From: Gnetum montanum
Taxonomy: Eukaryota > Streptophyta > Gnetopsida > Gnetales > Gnetaceae
Reading direction: 5' to 3'
NCBI GenBank assembly: GCA_015680685.1
Contig: MNCI01028760.1
Location: 108,748-172,747, forward strand
Length of the DNA: 64,000 bases
Positions 1 to 11,289 of this stretch are shown here, in pieces. Below the pieces are notes generated by a model. The model was not told the DNA's origin. It saw only the letters and a program-made list of their open reading frames with translations, and ran no database searches. The position numbers were made by a program, and so were the translations under genes. Each line of letters begins with the position of its first letter. The stretch's first letter is position 1.

Positions 1-1400
1 ACATGGAAAAGACATGGATAATCATGTGCAGCCATTATTGTAGAAGAAGGGACTCAGACCTAAAAGTAACAAGGTATGCATTGGGATCCCCCTCCGTATT
101 GAATTTTGTGAAGTGGGGGAGTGACATCCCTAGGAATAACATTAATGTAGGGATTTTCAGGCTAATGGGATCATCCTAGTAAAAGTCCATGACTTGTACC
201 ATATTAGACCTGATAGCCTTGAGGTGTTTTATTTCCTTAGTAAGGGTCTGGATAAGCTGGAATGCTTAATCTAGACCCAGGGATGATCAAGATGGCTAGG
301 GAATTACCGGAAAAGCTTCCATCTATGGGGTGGTACGGGCAGCAACGTGGCCCATTGGCGATGCATTTGGGATGGCCTCTGTGAGCGATGCTTCTTGTGG
401 CATCCAACACTCTGCAGGTGGTTTTGTTGAAGCAAGAAATGTAGGTTGTGCTATCGGATAGGCTGCTTGTGTGGCCAATGGAACAAACAATAGTCCCACG
501 CTAGGTTGTACTATTTGCAAGGCTTGGTAGGTCTAATGGAAAATGTAGTGAGACATCTGTGATGGTAGCATAGCTGAAGGAGAAGTGAATGGGGTCCACC
601 ATGTGGATGGGCCTGGGCCCATCATTGACGATGGGACAGGTGTAAATGTAGGAATGGATGTAGAAGCTACATACAACTACGAGGTAGGTATATTATGAAT
701 GTAAGGTAGGGTAGTGGTGGTTGGCATGTGTTGCAAAGCAAAAAAGGATTGATGAATAGTTTGCAGAGGAGTAGTGACTGGGGTCAAAACAAGAACATGG
801 ATGTGTTGATACACCAAGGGCATGGTACGGATACTCATGAAAATTGGAATTGTAGGCTGCAATGGTGTAGCTATGATCCTAAAGGGAGTAGCAATAGACA
901 ATGGGTTAGTCCAGAAGGACTAGGTAGGAGGAATGATGGTAGGGTTGGTTTGACCTCCCCCATCGGATTAGGAATCTAGTTCCTCCTATCTGTCTTGGAA
1001 AGCCTCATCCTTGTGAGACACTATGTCTTATGCCTCACCAGGCCTAGACAACTATATCAGCTACTCCAGGATCCACTGATGCGATTACGTCAAAGGAAAG
1101 GAAGCACCAAGAGTGGGAGCGAATTCCTTCCCATCAGAATAAGCAAACTCAAAGTTACACTTCTCTTTGAGTTCTTGTGCATCTAAGTGTAGATTCACCT
1201 GCACCTTAGCACAAAGAAAGTGATATCATTTGTATTGTTGGGCTGAGTCCTCAAGTTCCCAATTCTTGATCCTAAGGGATTGACGTGGCCCCAGCACTCG
1301 GCTGGGTGGTTTCTCGACTCCTGTAGTGACTTGACTCAGAACAAGATCCTTGAGGTTAGTGGTAACAAGAGTGGTAGTTGAAGAAGTAATTGTTGTAAAG
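1..1400 (-). pseudogene. gag remnant of element E (truncated by window start)
   Basis: Read on the minus strand, this is a decayed copy of the gag gene of element A (6704-8200). The match includes the short motifs AFQLIQTLTKEIKHLKA and VMDFY, and the stretch ending in SLLLQ. There are many in-frame stops. Gag forms the capsid-like particle of LTR retrotransposons in the cytoplasm. The gene runs off the left edge of the window, so protease, antisense gene and pol of this copy are not visible. Its leader and LTR lie at higher coordinates, as expected for a minus-strand element. The identification rests on similarity to copy A within this window; the exact start codon is uncertain. Confidence 0.8.
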
Positions 1401-1432
1401 ATAAAAGGGATGAAAACATGGGAAAAACAAAA

Positions 1433-1797
1433 GATCTAGCAGTGGTCTAAGGCTTTATGTCCTACAGGGTTCTAGAAGAACTGTTGGAGCAACCAATTTG
1501 CACCACACGATGCATAAACAACCACAAGAGGGTGTAATGTTTATGCTAGCACGTATTGAGGTACAAAAAGCATGTAGGACTACCATGAAACCAGGGGATC
1601 AAATGGTGATTGGAGGTTTTATGTCTTGCATGGTTCTGAACGAATCGTCAAAGCGACCAATCTATACCACACGATGCTTAAACAACCGCAAAAGGGTGTT
1701 AAGTTTACGCTAGTGCATGTCAGGGTACAGAATGCATAAAGGCTACTATAAAACATGAAAATGGCATAAAGAAGCCCTCCTTCGAGTGCTAGAAAAC
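1433..1797 (-). repeat. Leader of element E with a tandem duplication
   Basis: This untranslated leader lies between LTR and gag on the minus strand. Two related segments of about 150 bp (about 1433-1590 and 1613-1757) share the words cacacgatgc, aaacaacc and gggtgt. Element A has the same two-copy structure at 6290-6596, so the duplication predates the split of the two copies. A sequence on the minus strand at about 1773-1790 matches the primer-binding-site consensus of A and C, with decay. Confidence 0.65.
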
Positions 1798-3357
1798 TAT
1801 ACCAACCAAAAATTTTGGTGGCTAGAAACACTGAGAGGTCGTTGATCAGACAGTCCTAACCGTGGATTTGCATGAGGGCCATGCTGGATAAAAAAAATGG
1901 AAACAGGGCACCCTAAATGGTTTGGTAAATTAGAAAAGTACTTAATCAGTGTCTCTAAACCTTTTGCAAATGTTTGATTTGAAAGAAATTCTTATAGCAT
2001 AAAATAATAATTTTTAAATATAAGGAAATGAAAAAAATGTAAAATGCAATACCAAGTAGGAAAAAAAAGTAAACTAGAGTTAAGAAAATGCACTACTTCA
2101 AGATTATGGCTTTACTTTGTTAAAGTGGATACAATCAGTTGCGCAACACTGGGAAGCACAGAGATCCCAAAAGTAACCAAGATGTTCAAAAGCAAGCCAA
2201 AAATGGTCTTGAAAGTAGACTTAAGAGTCAACCATGCAAAAATGCTACAAGGCCAACTAGGTTAACTGGAACAGAGGGAGTTTGTTTTGCCAACCGCTAA
2301 CAAAATGTGCTAATTACTCAAGTTTTCCAACCTTTGAACCAACACAAATTTTTTCCAGTAAGTGAAACTTTTTTCAACTGCTTAATTTTGCCAAGCTCTT
2401 TTATTTTCCAACTTGCCAACTTGCCAAAAATTGCTTAAATTTTCCAACCCTTTGAGCGTTGCTCGTCGAGGTATTTATAGGACCAAGAGGTTGCGAGAAA
2501 CGAGGCTTGGATGACACATGTTCTAGACCCACAAGATGTTGATGTGTCTATGCTACATGAACATGCAAAGTTGGTCATGAACCTATCACACTACAATTAC
2601 GCTGTTAGAACTAGAGATGTGTGCAAATGATGCGAACAAGTGAAGCGCATTGATGTAACATAGCTGCCTACTACACTGTGCTATGCTATGGAGCGTAACA
2701 TGTTGGCATAGCATAGCAGCTTGCTATGCTATGCTACACTATGTAGCATCACCACTAGTTTGAGGAAGAAGTTTGCATTGGAGCTGTTTGCATGTGCTGA
2801 AAGCCTTTGAAGTATTTCAACTAGTTCTGCATGTTTGCTACGCTATGCTATGTTGTGTAGCATAGAATAGCATAGCATATGGCCTTAACTACGATAATGC
2901 TAACAACCTGTAGCCTTTGTTCTTTGCAATGTGAAGCCTTTGAACTTGCTGATCCTGTATTGTGAGATGCTTTTTGTCATTCTTGCACAATTGCTATGCT
3001 GTGCTATGCAATGTAGCGTAGCACAACATAGTAGCCAACATAGCCTACTTTTTGCATAATTTTCTACTTTTCTAGCAAGAGGAACCTTGCTGAAGGACTT
3101 GAAGTCAAGTGAGGTAACTATTTTTAAAGGCTAGAGGTGCTTAACAAGTGCAATTTGAATCACTAAGTAAGCTAAACCTTTCTGTCTTGCCTTTTCTATG
3201 CGGTGCTACACTCCATAGCGTAGCATAGCTTAGCACTTTATCTTGCAACAGCTCATAATTAATTGTCTGAACAACTATCTTTTGATGCCTGTTACGCTAC
3301 ATAGTGTAGCATAGCATAGCAAATTTCTTTAACTAGAAAAATTTCTAAACTGTTTCA
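1798..3357 (-). mobile_element. LTR of element E
   Basis: A minus-strand LTR of about 1.56 kb. It starts with TGAAACA (reverse complement at 3351-3357), the same start as the A, B, C and D LTRs. It carries a TATAAATACC box on the minus strand at about 2472-2479, and ends near 1798 before the decayed primer-binding site. It is sprinkled with gctatgcta/tagcatagc words (2670-3330), as is the LTR of A. The inner boundary is approximate. The partner LTR lies outside the window, so target duplication cannot be checked. Confidence 0.7.
2472..2479 (-). promoter_or_regulatory. TATA box of the E LTR
   Basis: The minus strand reads TATAAATACC at a position equivalent to the TATA boxes of LTRs A and C. 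It probably set transcription start for element E; activity is not known. Confidence 0.5.
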
Positions 3358-3599
3358 CCCATCCTAAGCACTACCGATAACTCCACATGTGGTTTCTGAG
3401 TAAACTGTCAGCTAGATGAATTGTCCAAGTGGTCAAGTTGGAGAATCCGTTGAGCCTATCAACACTGGATGTAGAAAACTTGCCAAACTAGATATTCTAA
3501 AACTTAGAGCATCCATTTCCTGCCAAATTTTCATGATGCTACACTTGTGGAAATTATTTGCCTAAATTCTAAGACACTGGTGAAGCAAGAGGATCCAAA
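3358..3599. other. Unassigned spacer
   Basis: Between the E LTR and the minisatellite I see no ORF, RNA gene or repeat that I recognise. Confidence 0.6.
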
Positions 3600-4020
3600 A
3601 ATTTTAGGGTCTTTTACCCTCAAGTAGAATGCTCTCGTAGAGGACACTCTTAGTGAGAACACTCTAATAGAGGGTGCTCTTAGGGAGGGTGCTCTCCATG
3701 AGAATGTTCTTAAGGGCATGCTCTCGTGGAGAACATTCTCACGTGCATAGTGTAAGGTGCTCTCAGCGAGGGTGCACTCAGTGAGAATACTCTTAGGAAT
3801 GCTGCTCTAATGGAGGGTGCTCTTTGACAGAACACTCTTAAAAAGGGCACTCTCGAGGAAAACACTCTCACAAGCATAGTGCAAGGCACTCCTATGGAGG
3901 GTGATCTCAAGGAGAATGCTCTCAGGAAGGCTGCTCTAATAGAGGGAGCTCTCATGGAGAACAATCTCAGGGAGGGCAATCTTAACGAGGAATCTCTCAA
4001 AGAGCACTATCACGAGAGCA
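3600..4020. repeat. 15-bp minisatellite (gtgctct...gagaa units)
   Basis: Degenerate tandem units of about 15 bp of the type 'gtgctctcatggaga / acactctcaggga'. Because 15 is divisible by 3, frames stay open on both strands, which explains the ORF-like readings. On the plus strand one frame reads as five-residue units (ALIEG, ALMEN, NLREG, NLNEE) that superficially resemble pentapeptide repeats. Similar gtgctc/gagaacac units reappear in the linkers of the 30-bp array at about 58530-58600, 60470-60500 and 60690-60740. Confidence 0.8.
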
Positions 4021-4620
4021 CCATGTGGTGCTCCAAGGGAGAATGCTACTTCTCACCATATATTTTGATTGGGCTAGGTTTAGCCATACCATCCTACAAC
4101 CTTATAAATTTGGTCATGAGGGTCCCTTGGGCGAACCGTTGGTCATAAGGGTCCATTTTACCTACAATTGATCACAAGGGTCCATTTGGCCAACACTTGA
4201 TCATGAGGGTCTATTTGGCCAACACTTGCTCACGAGGGTCCATTGGGCCAACCGTTGGTCATGAGGGTCCATTTGGGCAACACTTGGTCACAATGGTCCA
4301 TTGGGCCAACACTTGGTCACAAGGATCTGTTTGGCGAACATTGGGTCATGAGGGTTTGTTTGGCCAACTATTGGTCACGAGGGTCCATTGGGCCAACCCT
4401 TCATCATAAGGATTTGTTTGGCCAAACTTGGTCATGAGGGTCCATTGGGCCAACACTTGGTCACAAGGGTTCATTGGGCCAACTGTTGGTCACGACCTTT
4501 TGCCAACACTTGGTCACGAGGGTTCGTTGGGCCAACACTTGGTCATGAGGGTTTGTTTGGCCAATGCTTGGTCATGAGGGTCTGTTTGGCCAACACTTGC
4601 TCATGAGGATCTGTTGGGCC
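4021..4620. repeat. Linker plus 30-bp minisatellite, left block
   Basis: A linker (about 4021-4115, with 'ttgattgggc' and 'ccttataaatttgg') is followed by tandem 30-bp units of the type 'ggccaacacttggtcatgag / ggtctgttt'. The block stops exactly where element A begins and resumes at 23905. The last five bases, GGGCC (4616-4620), are the left target-site duplication of A. Confidence 0.9.
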
Positions 4621-6245
4621 TGAAACACCCCAAAATTCAAATACATCCTTGCTTCACCAGGTCTTTGCAATTTGTGTAGCAGTACGGTAGTTCTTCAGGT
4701 GATGGATGCTCTAATTTTCATACTATCTACTTCACCAAGTTTTCTAAGTTAAGAAGTTTTAGTACGCTACGCTACGCTATGTAGCATAGCAAACTTCAGA
4801 AGACGTTTGTAGAAGCACAATGCTATGCTATGATGTGCTACATAGTGTAGCATAGTGTACCAAAATCTAGACAGTCAATCCCCTTGCCCGACTCCAAGTC
4901 CTTCAACAATGTCTCCTTTCGTCAAAAAGCAGCGAACTTGGCCAAAATTAAGTCATGTTCGCTGCTATGCTATGCGTAGCTACATGGTGCAGCAAGGCAT
5001 ATCAATTCTATGGAAATGACAGAAGGCATCTCGAAGGGCAAGATCAGCAAATTCGAAAGCTTCACAGTGAGAAAGGCAAAGTTTGTAGATTGGGGATGTT
5101 TTTGCAACTAAGGACAACTGCTACGCTATGATACACTACGTATTGTAGCATAGTGTTGTAAATCAACGACTAGCAGTCTCAACACTGCAAAGGTTTAAAG
5201 TACATGCAGAAAAACATAGCACAAATTCCTTGCTTGAAACTGGTGGCTACGCTACGCTACGTAGTGTAGCACAGCGTAACAAGATGTTACGCCATGCTAA
5301 ACATGCTACGCTACAAAGCACAGCAAAACGTGGCAAGCAGTTACGTGACATCAATGCACCTCACCTAATTGCATTGTTGCTCTGACAGCATAATTACGAC
5401 ATTGTAGGATCGTAATTATGGCATGGCAGGCTCACCCAATAGTCATGTAGGCACGTGCAGCATAGACAGGTCAGCATAGGCCCAAGGCACATGGTTTCCA
5501 ACCCACATCTGTCACGTGCCCTTGGTCGTATAAATACCCCAATGAGTGATGCTTAAACTCTCTCTCTCTCCAGCTTTCACATGCTCAGGCATACTAATTT
5601 CTAGCTCTTTGGCTTTTTTGATAGCTTTTCAGTCCCTAATCTATTTTCTTGATGATCTGTTCGACTAACAGTCTAGTTGGCTGGCAAGAAAAAGTTAGCA
5701 TTGTAACCTTGATCATTTTAAGCTTCCTATTTTGACATTCTAAATAGTTAGCATTCTCAGTTGGCATTTTTTTCTATTCTTTTCTGCTACCTTGGTAGCA
5801 CTTTGCATTGTTGACGACTGAACCTACGTTCAAGTGCATAGCTATCTCATTCTACATGTCTTGGTTACTCTCTGGATCCTTGCACTTCCTAGTGTTGTGC
5901 AACCAATTGTATCCATCTTGATAGAGTGAAGCCATAGCTTCAAAGTGGTGCATTTTTCTAACTACATTTTTGCATTATCTCCTATTTACTACTACATTTT
6001 ACATTGTTTTTTATTTCTTTTGCATTTAAGCATTACTTCCTACTATTAATCTAGTTTTCTTTAAATTACACGTTGCAAAAGGTTATATAGACATTGACTA
6101 AGTGCTTGTCTGATCGACCAGACCATTCAGGGAACTCCATTTTTGTCCCATCCAACACGGCCCTCACGCGCAGAGGGGGTCAAGACTATCTGCGGCTGAT
6201 GGCCCATCACCATTTTTCTAGCCACCGATGTTTTTGGTCACTAGA
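4621..6245 (+). mobile_element. 5' LTR of element A
   Basis: About 1625 bp, starting TGAAACACCCC. It matches the split 3' LTR at 21243-21796 and 23561-23904. It contains near-palindromes built from GCTACGCTA/TAGCATAGC words at about 4764-4790, 4833-4857, 5121-5157 and 5246-5277, and a TATAAATA box at 5529. The end is set by alignment with the 3' LTR, whose last bases 'cactata' precede the GGGCC duplication. Confidence 0.85.
5529..5536 (+). promoter_or_regulatory. TATA box of the A 5' LTR
   Basis: TATAAATA followed by CCCC, about 900 bp into the LTR. The same context (TATAAATACCCC) occurs in both C LTRs. Confidence 0.6.
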
Positions 6246-6252
6246 ATCTTTC

Positions 6253-6269
6253 TGGCACTAGAAGGAGGG
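6253..6269 (+). other. Primer-binding site of element A
   Basis: TGGCACTAGAAGGAGGG lies seven bases after the LTR end. C has TGGTGCTAGAAGGAGG at 35217 and E a decayed form. The differences fit C-to-T or G-to-A decay of a shared TGGCGCTAGAAGGAGGG. I have not identified the tRNA. Confidence 0.6.
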
Positions 6270-6289
6270 CCTTTTGGTGCCTTTTCTTC

Positions 6290-6596
6290 ATGTCACAGTA
6301 GTCTTGTAAGGCTTCTGCACCCAGATACGCATTAGAGTAAACTTGACACCCATCTGTGGTTGTCTACAAGTCATGCAGTGTGGATCGGTCACCTCAACAG
6401 TTCCTCAGGAACCCTACAGGACATAAAGCCTTCGATTACCAGTTGACTTGCCTTTTTTTATGGTAGTCTTGCATGCATTTTGTACCCTATTATGCACTAG
6501 CGTAAACATGACACCCTTTTACGGTTGTTTATGCATCGTGCGGTATAGATTGATCACCTCGACAGTTCCTCGGGAGCCTTGCAAGACATAAAGCCT
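6290..6596 (+). repeat. Tandemly duplicated leader segment of A
   Basis: Two diverged segments of about 140 bp (about 6290-6430 and 6460-6596). Each runs from 'gtagtcttg' through a 'gtaaacttgacaccc'-like stretch to 'aggacataaagccttc'. The same duplication exists in element E. It is untranslated leader between primer-binding site and gag. Confidence 0.65.
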
Positions 6597-6703
6597 TCTT
6601 TTTATTTCTTGCCAAATTCTTTGCTTTTCTTGTTCACAAAACTGCTTAGCTTTCCAATTCCTTTGCTTTTTTCACATTTGCAAAACTATCGAGCTTAGTA
6701 GCA

Positions 6704-9700
6704 ATGACTTCCACCACTACCGTTGTTAACACCTTCAATGTTGAGGTTCCCATCACGGTTCAAGGCATCACTGGTGCCGAACAACTATTGAACCCAATGC
6801 TGGAAATAGGTCGATCCCTTAGGATCCAAAATCGGGGACCTGAGGGCTTGGCCCAGCAACATGAGCATTACAACTTCCTCTGTGTGAAGGTTTAGGCAAA
6901 CCTGCCTTTGGATGTACATGAGTTTGAAAGAAAATGTAGCTTCGAGTTTTCTTACTGCGACGGGAAGGAATTTGTTCTCTCTTCTGGCATTTCCATACCT
7001 TTGACACAGACAAACCAAAGGCTTCTAGACCAACTAATCTAGTTGGCTAGGCTTAGGGAGTAGCAAGATATAGCATCTAAACAGGATGATACTTTTTAGG
7101 ATGGACAGGAGAAACTCAATTCCCAATCTGATGAGGGAGGTCAAACCAATCCCACTCCTGTCCCTCCTACCCAGTCCTTCTGGGCCAATCCATTTCCTAT
7201 CACCGCTTCCTTTTTCATCATGCCTACGCCCCTGTAGCCTACAACTACACCTACGATGGGTAGCCATGTCACATTCCCAGCGTATCAACACCCTTATTCC
7301 CCTATTTCATTTGCAATGACTATGCCTCTACAAACTGTTCATCAGCATATTCCTATAGTGCATCACGCACCAATCATGGCTACCCTGCCACATGTTCATG
7401 TTATACCTTCTTTGCAATCTTACATAACTTCTGTTTTGATTCCTATGCTCACATCTATTCCACCCACTACGATAGGCCCAGGTCCATCCACATGGTGGAT
7501 CCCATTCATTTCTTCACCTATTCCACAACCATTGTAGATGGCTCATTATGTTCACCCTCAAACCTACCAAACCCCACAAACGATACAACCCAACATGGGG
7601 CTATGGTCTGGTCCATTGATGACATAACCAGTCTATTCGGTGGCTCAAACCATAGTTGCTGCTCTAACAGCACCACCTTTCATGTGGTGGACAGTGCAAG
7701 AAGCACCTCTCGTGGGGGCTATCCCAATGGTACCATCGATGGGTGAAGCTGCCACCCCTGCCATTCCATAGGTGGGAGCTACCTCGATAGTTCCCCAACC
7801 ACCCACACCATCATAGGGTTTGGATCAAGCATTCCAGCTTATTCAAACCCTCATCAAGGAAATAAAACACCTCAAAGCTATTGGGCCTAACATAGTACAA
7901 GTCATGGACTTTTACCAGGATGACCCCATTAGCCCTGCAATCCCTAGTCTAACCTTACCCCCAGGGATGTCTCTCCCACACTTCATGAAGTACGATGGGA
8001 AGGGAGATCCCAATGTACATCTTATTACCTTTAGGTCTAAGTCTCTTCTATTGCAACAATGGCCACACATAATTATTCGTGTCTTCACCGTGTCCCTAGC
8101 CGGGAAATCCTTAGATTGGTATCGCGTGCTGCCACGCTCATCCATTTCGACTCTAGAAGAGCTTCTAACCTAGTTCGTGATGCACTTCAAGTATAATGTG
8201 AAGGTGGAAACCACACTGGACCAATTGATGAGTGTAAAGCAAGAGTGTCTGGAGCCAGTCCAGAAGTTCATCCAGTGTTGGAGCGCAACCCTTAAGGAAA
8301 TCTGCAAGCCCATCGTGGAGGCCTACTTGCTAGACATCTTTAAGGGTTTAGTGAATGACTTTATCAAGTCTAAACTATACTACCTCAATCCTCACACTCT
8401 TAGTTAAGCCTTCACTTAGACTAAGAGTATACAGGACATGGCTAAGGCAAGCAAAGACCCAACCTACATTGGTTACAAAGACACCTTCACAAAGAAGGAT
8501 AAGGGTAAGTCCCCAACAACCACAGTGGCCACTGTGGCGACCGAGGCCAAGCTTAGACCTAGTAACAACAGTAACAAGAGCAATAAGAAACCATCCATAC
8601 TCGCAACTAACCCCATGCCCAAGTAGGACAACATGTCACAACCTCCAGTACTTACACCTGAGACATCTGTACAACCCAAGCCAAAATTTTAGTGTAAAGA
8701 TTGCTCAAAATACACCCCACTACCTCTTAAGCCTTTAGAACTTCTAAAGTAGCTATTGGAAGTGGGGCACATGCAATATAAGCAGATGTCACAAGAAGCA
8801 ATCAACAGACATCAATGCTCTTATGAGATCCTTAGGAACCCCTCTTTGGCCCTATCCAATGAGCCCCCAGTTCCTAAGGGTTTCAGGCTGGATAAGTTTT
8901 GTGACTATCACCAACAGTGTGGTTACAACATGGATTACTATTTGGCATTGCAAGATGACATCTAGAGGTTGATTGACCAAGGAAAACTAGTGTTGGATGA
9001 AAGAAATCCAGTATGTCTCAAAAACCAGTCTATGCATGTCTACACAGATCCCCTCAACACCAAAAATGTCAGGTATGTCATCAATGCCATCAGCATTGAC
9101 AGTGATCCTAGGCCATCCCAGTAGCCATTCGTGGTCCGTGTGGCTCAGCATAGTTCACTAGAACCATGAGTAGCTAATCAAAGCTCGCAATAGCCATTCA
9201 TTTTGAGAGTTTCCCCACAGGCATCCATCTTTGCGTCACCTATTAGTGAAACCATGCTACTTCGCCTGCTAACACTGTTAGCTCCTTTCATCATTAGGGG
9301 GCTGATCCATTCAATAGCCTGTGCCCTGCATAAAATAGCTGAACAACTTTCTCATCCTAAAAAAAGGGAAGTACACTTCGCAAGTGAGACATCAAGAGGA
9401 AGTACCGCCCCTGGTACTTCCAAGCCTACATCTCCACCCCTTACATCTGCACCATCGTCAGCAAAGGTGAATGTTGCTACAACCACATAGTCCACGCTAG
9501 CCTGGCAAAAGGGGTATGAACCTAGATCTGAAGTTTTCCCTCCTCAAGAAATTCATCTTTTGGGATGAACTGAAGAGAAGGAAAAAATTAAACAGGGGGA
9601 TGGCCAAGACCTTTTTTACTCCCTCACATAGGTCAAGCAAGCTCTAAAACAGAAAAACACTACACTGAGCTTGTACGACATGATCATGACATCTATCCCC

Positions 9701-10470
9701 CACCATGAGGCTCTAATTTGCATGTTGACAACAATTCTTATCAACAAAGACATGCAAGTAGAAGAGGAAGCAATCCACTCAGTCATGCTTCCCACTACAC
9801 CTGTAGAGCCTACGTTATCCCAATTGACTTTTAGCAATGATGCCATTACGGAAGATCCCAAAAGGGGTCAGGTGACCACAACATCCATTTTCATCACAAT
9901 TTGGATCAACCAACATCGGATCCGAAGGGTACACGTTGATGATGGGGCTGCCACGAACATCATCCCCTTCCCTATTATGGACAAGTTGGGCTTGGTCAAC
10001 CAGATCAAACCCACAGCAACATCGTGTCTAAGGTTGTTCAACGGGGCACGTGTCCTGGTGAAAGGCATAGTTCATAGAGACTTTGTAGTAGGGGACCAGT
10101 TCCCCACAAACGCAACATTCATTGTGGTTGAGGAAATGCCCGAGTTTAACCTGATCTTGGGGAGATCATGGTTAGCACAACTTAGGACTATCTCCTCACC
10201 TATACACCAAGAAATCCACCTACCATACACGGGCAGGGAAGTGGTGATCCATGGTGACAAAGTAGCAGCACAAGCTATCAATAACGTAGACATGGAGCAG
10301 GGCTGAAAGGTCATAACCTTTGAGAATGACACACCTGCTCATGCATGCATAGAACATCCAACAGGAGAATTGACTCAGCATGCCGATTGCCAAAACGAAA
10401 GTGCATGGGTTGATTTGCCATTCCAAGCAAGGGACAATTATGTGAATGAGGGCCCTGGTGAAATGCCTTG
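6704..10470 (+). pseudogene. gag-pro polyprotein of element A
   Basis: One reading frame carries the whole gene from the ATG at 6704 to about 10470. It is broken only by stops, with no frameshift seen. Gag: a conserved block at about 7820-8400 with VMDFYQDDPISPA, then LDWYRVLPRSSISTLEELL. A zinc-knuckle-like stretch (FCDYHQQCGYNMDYY) lies at about 8895-8945, where the last Cys of the usual CxxH...GH...C pattern is replaced. Protease: the aspartic active site VDDGAATNIIP at about 9930-9965, then FNLILGRSWLAQL at about 10144. Gag builds the particle and protease cleaves the polyprotein. The gene is followed directly by hairpin cluster A1 and does not run into pol, which begins 5.8 kb downstream. 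Confidence 0.88.
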
Positions 10471-10617
10471 ACCTTACATTCCAATCAACCCATGATGAGT
10501 CAAGAAGCAGCCATTCATAGCATAGCAACCACATTTCTTCTTACCTAGTTTCCATCCCTGGTACATTCATCACCTTTTGCTTTGTTAACATGCCATCCTT
10601 TTGGCACGCTATGCTAT

Positions 10618-10884
10618 GGCCCAAAATGGCCTAAAACTAGCATCATCACCTTTTACTCTGTTAACGTACATCCCTTTTGGCATGCTATGCTATGGCCCAA
10701 AATGGCCTAAAACTATGCTACGTAATAGCTTGAAATGGCTTAAAACTAGTAATAGCCCAAAATGGCTTAAAACTAGCAATGGCCCAAAATGGCTTAAAAC
10801 TAGCAATGGCCCGAAATGGCCTAAAACTAGCAATGGCCCGAAATGGCCTAAAACTAGCAATGGCCCGAAATGGCCTAAAACTAG
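10618..10884 (+). repeat. Hairpin/TAAAACTAG cluster A1 (after gag-pro)
   Basis: About eight units, the later ones spaced 27 bp. Each is a short inverted repeat followed by TAAAACTAG. Stems seen: GGCC-CAAAAT-GGCC (10618-10631), AGCC-CAAAAT-GGCT (about 10755) and GGCC-CGAAAT-GGCC (three copies). The change from GGCC/GGCC to AGCC/GGCT keeps pairing. The frame stays open (repeated SNGPKWPKT) because the period is divisible by 3; I regard this as secondary. Confidence 0.75.
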
Positions 10885-11289
10885 CACATGAAAACATGAA
10901 AACTTTACGCAATACACAAGTTAATGCAAAATCAATTTCTTTACTAAAATTCTTTCCTTTATTCAAAATTTTTTCCTATTGACAATGTATGCAAAATTTT
11001 TTACAAAAATTCAAAATTTCAAAAAAATCCCCATGCTATCATGGGTTGTCTCTATTTGCATCATCTTTGCCTTTTTTTGCATCATTTCCTTTTACATCAC
11101 CTTCCCCTATGTTTCCCTCTGCTGGTTTTTCATTCCCTCCCTCTACAAGCCCTACATCCTCATTTGGAGCCTGCATCGTAGGAGTGAAGCGGTTAGCTAG
11201 GGCAACAAATGCAAACTACAATAGAGCATAAGCATTAACACAGTAGAAAGTGACTAACTTGAGAAGGGCTTAGGTCTATCTCAAAGGGT
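10885..11289. other. Non-coding spacer in A
   Basis: AT-rich stretch between cluster A1 and the 3' end of the antisense gene. A hydrophobic reading (about 10979-11231) has no recognisable domain and no counterpart in B or C. The last exon of the antisense gene may lie here but I could not define it. Confidence 0.5.

Noticed and set aside
10690-10966. Minus-strand ORFs with FGPLLVLGH-type repeats
   Set aside because: They are the reverse reading of hairpin cluster A1 with a 27-bp period.
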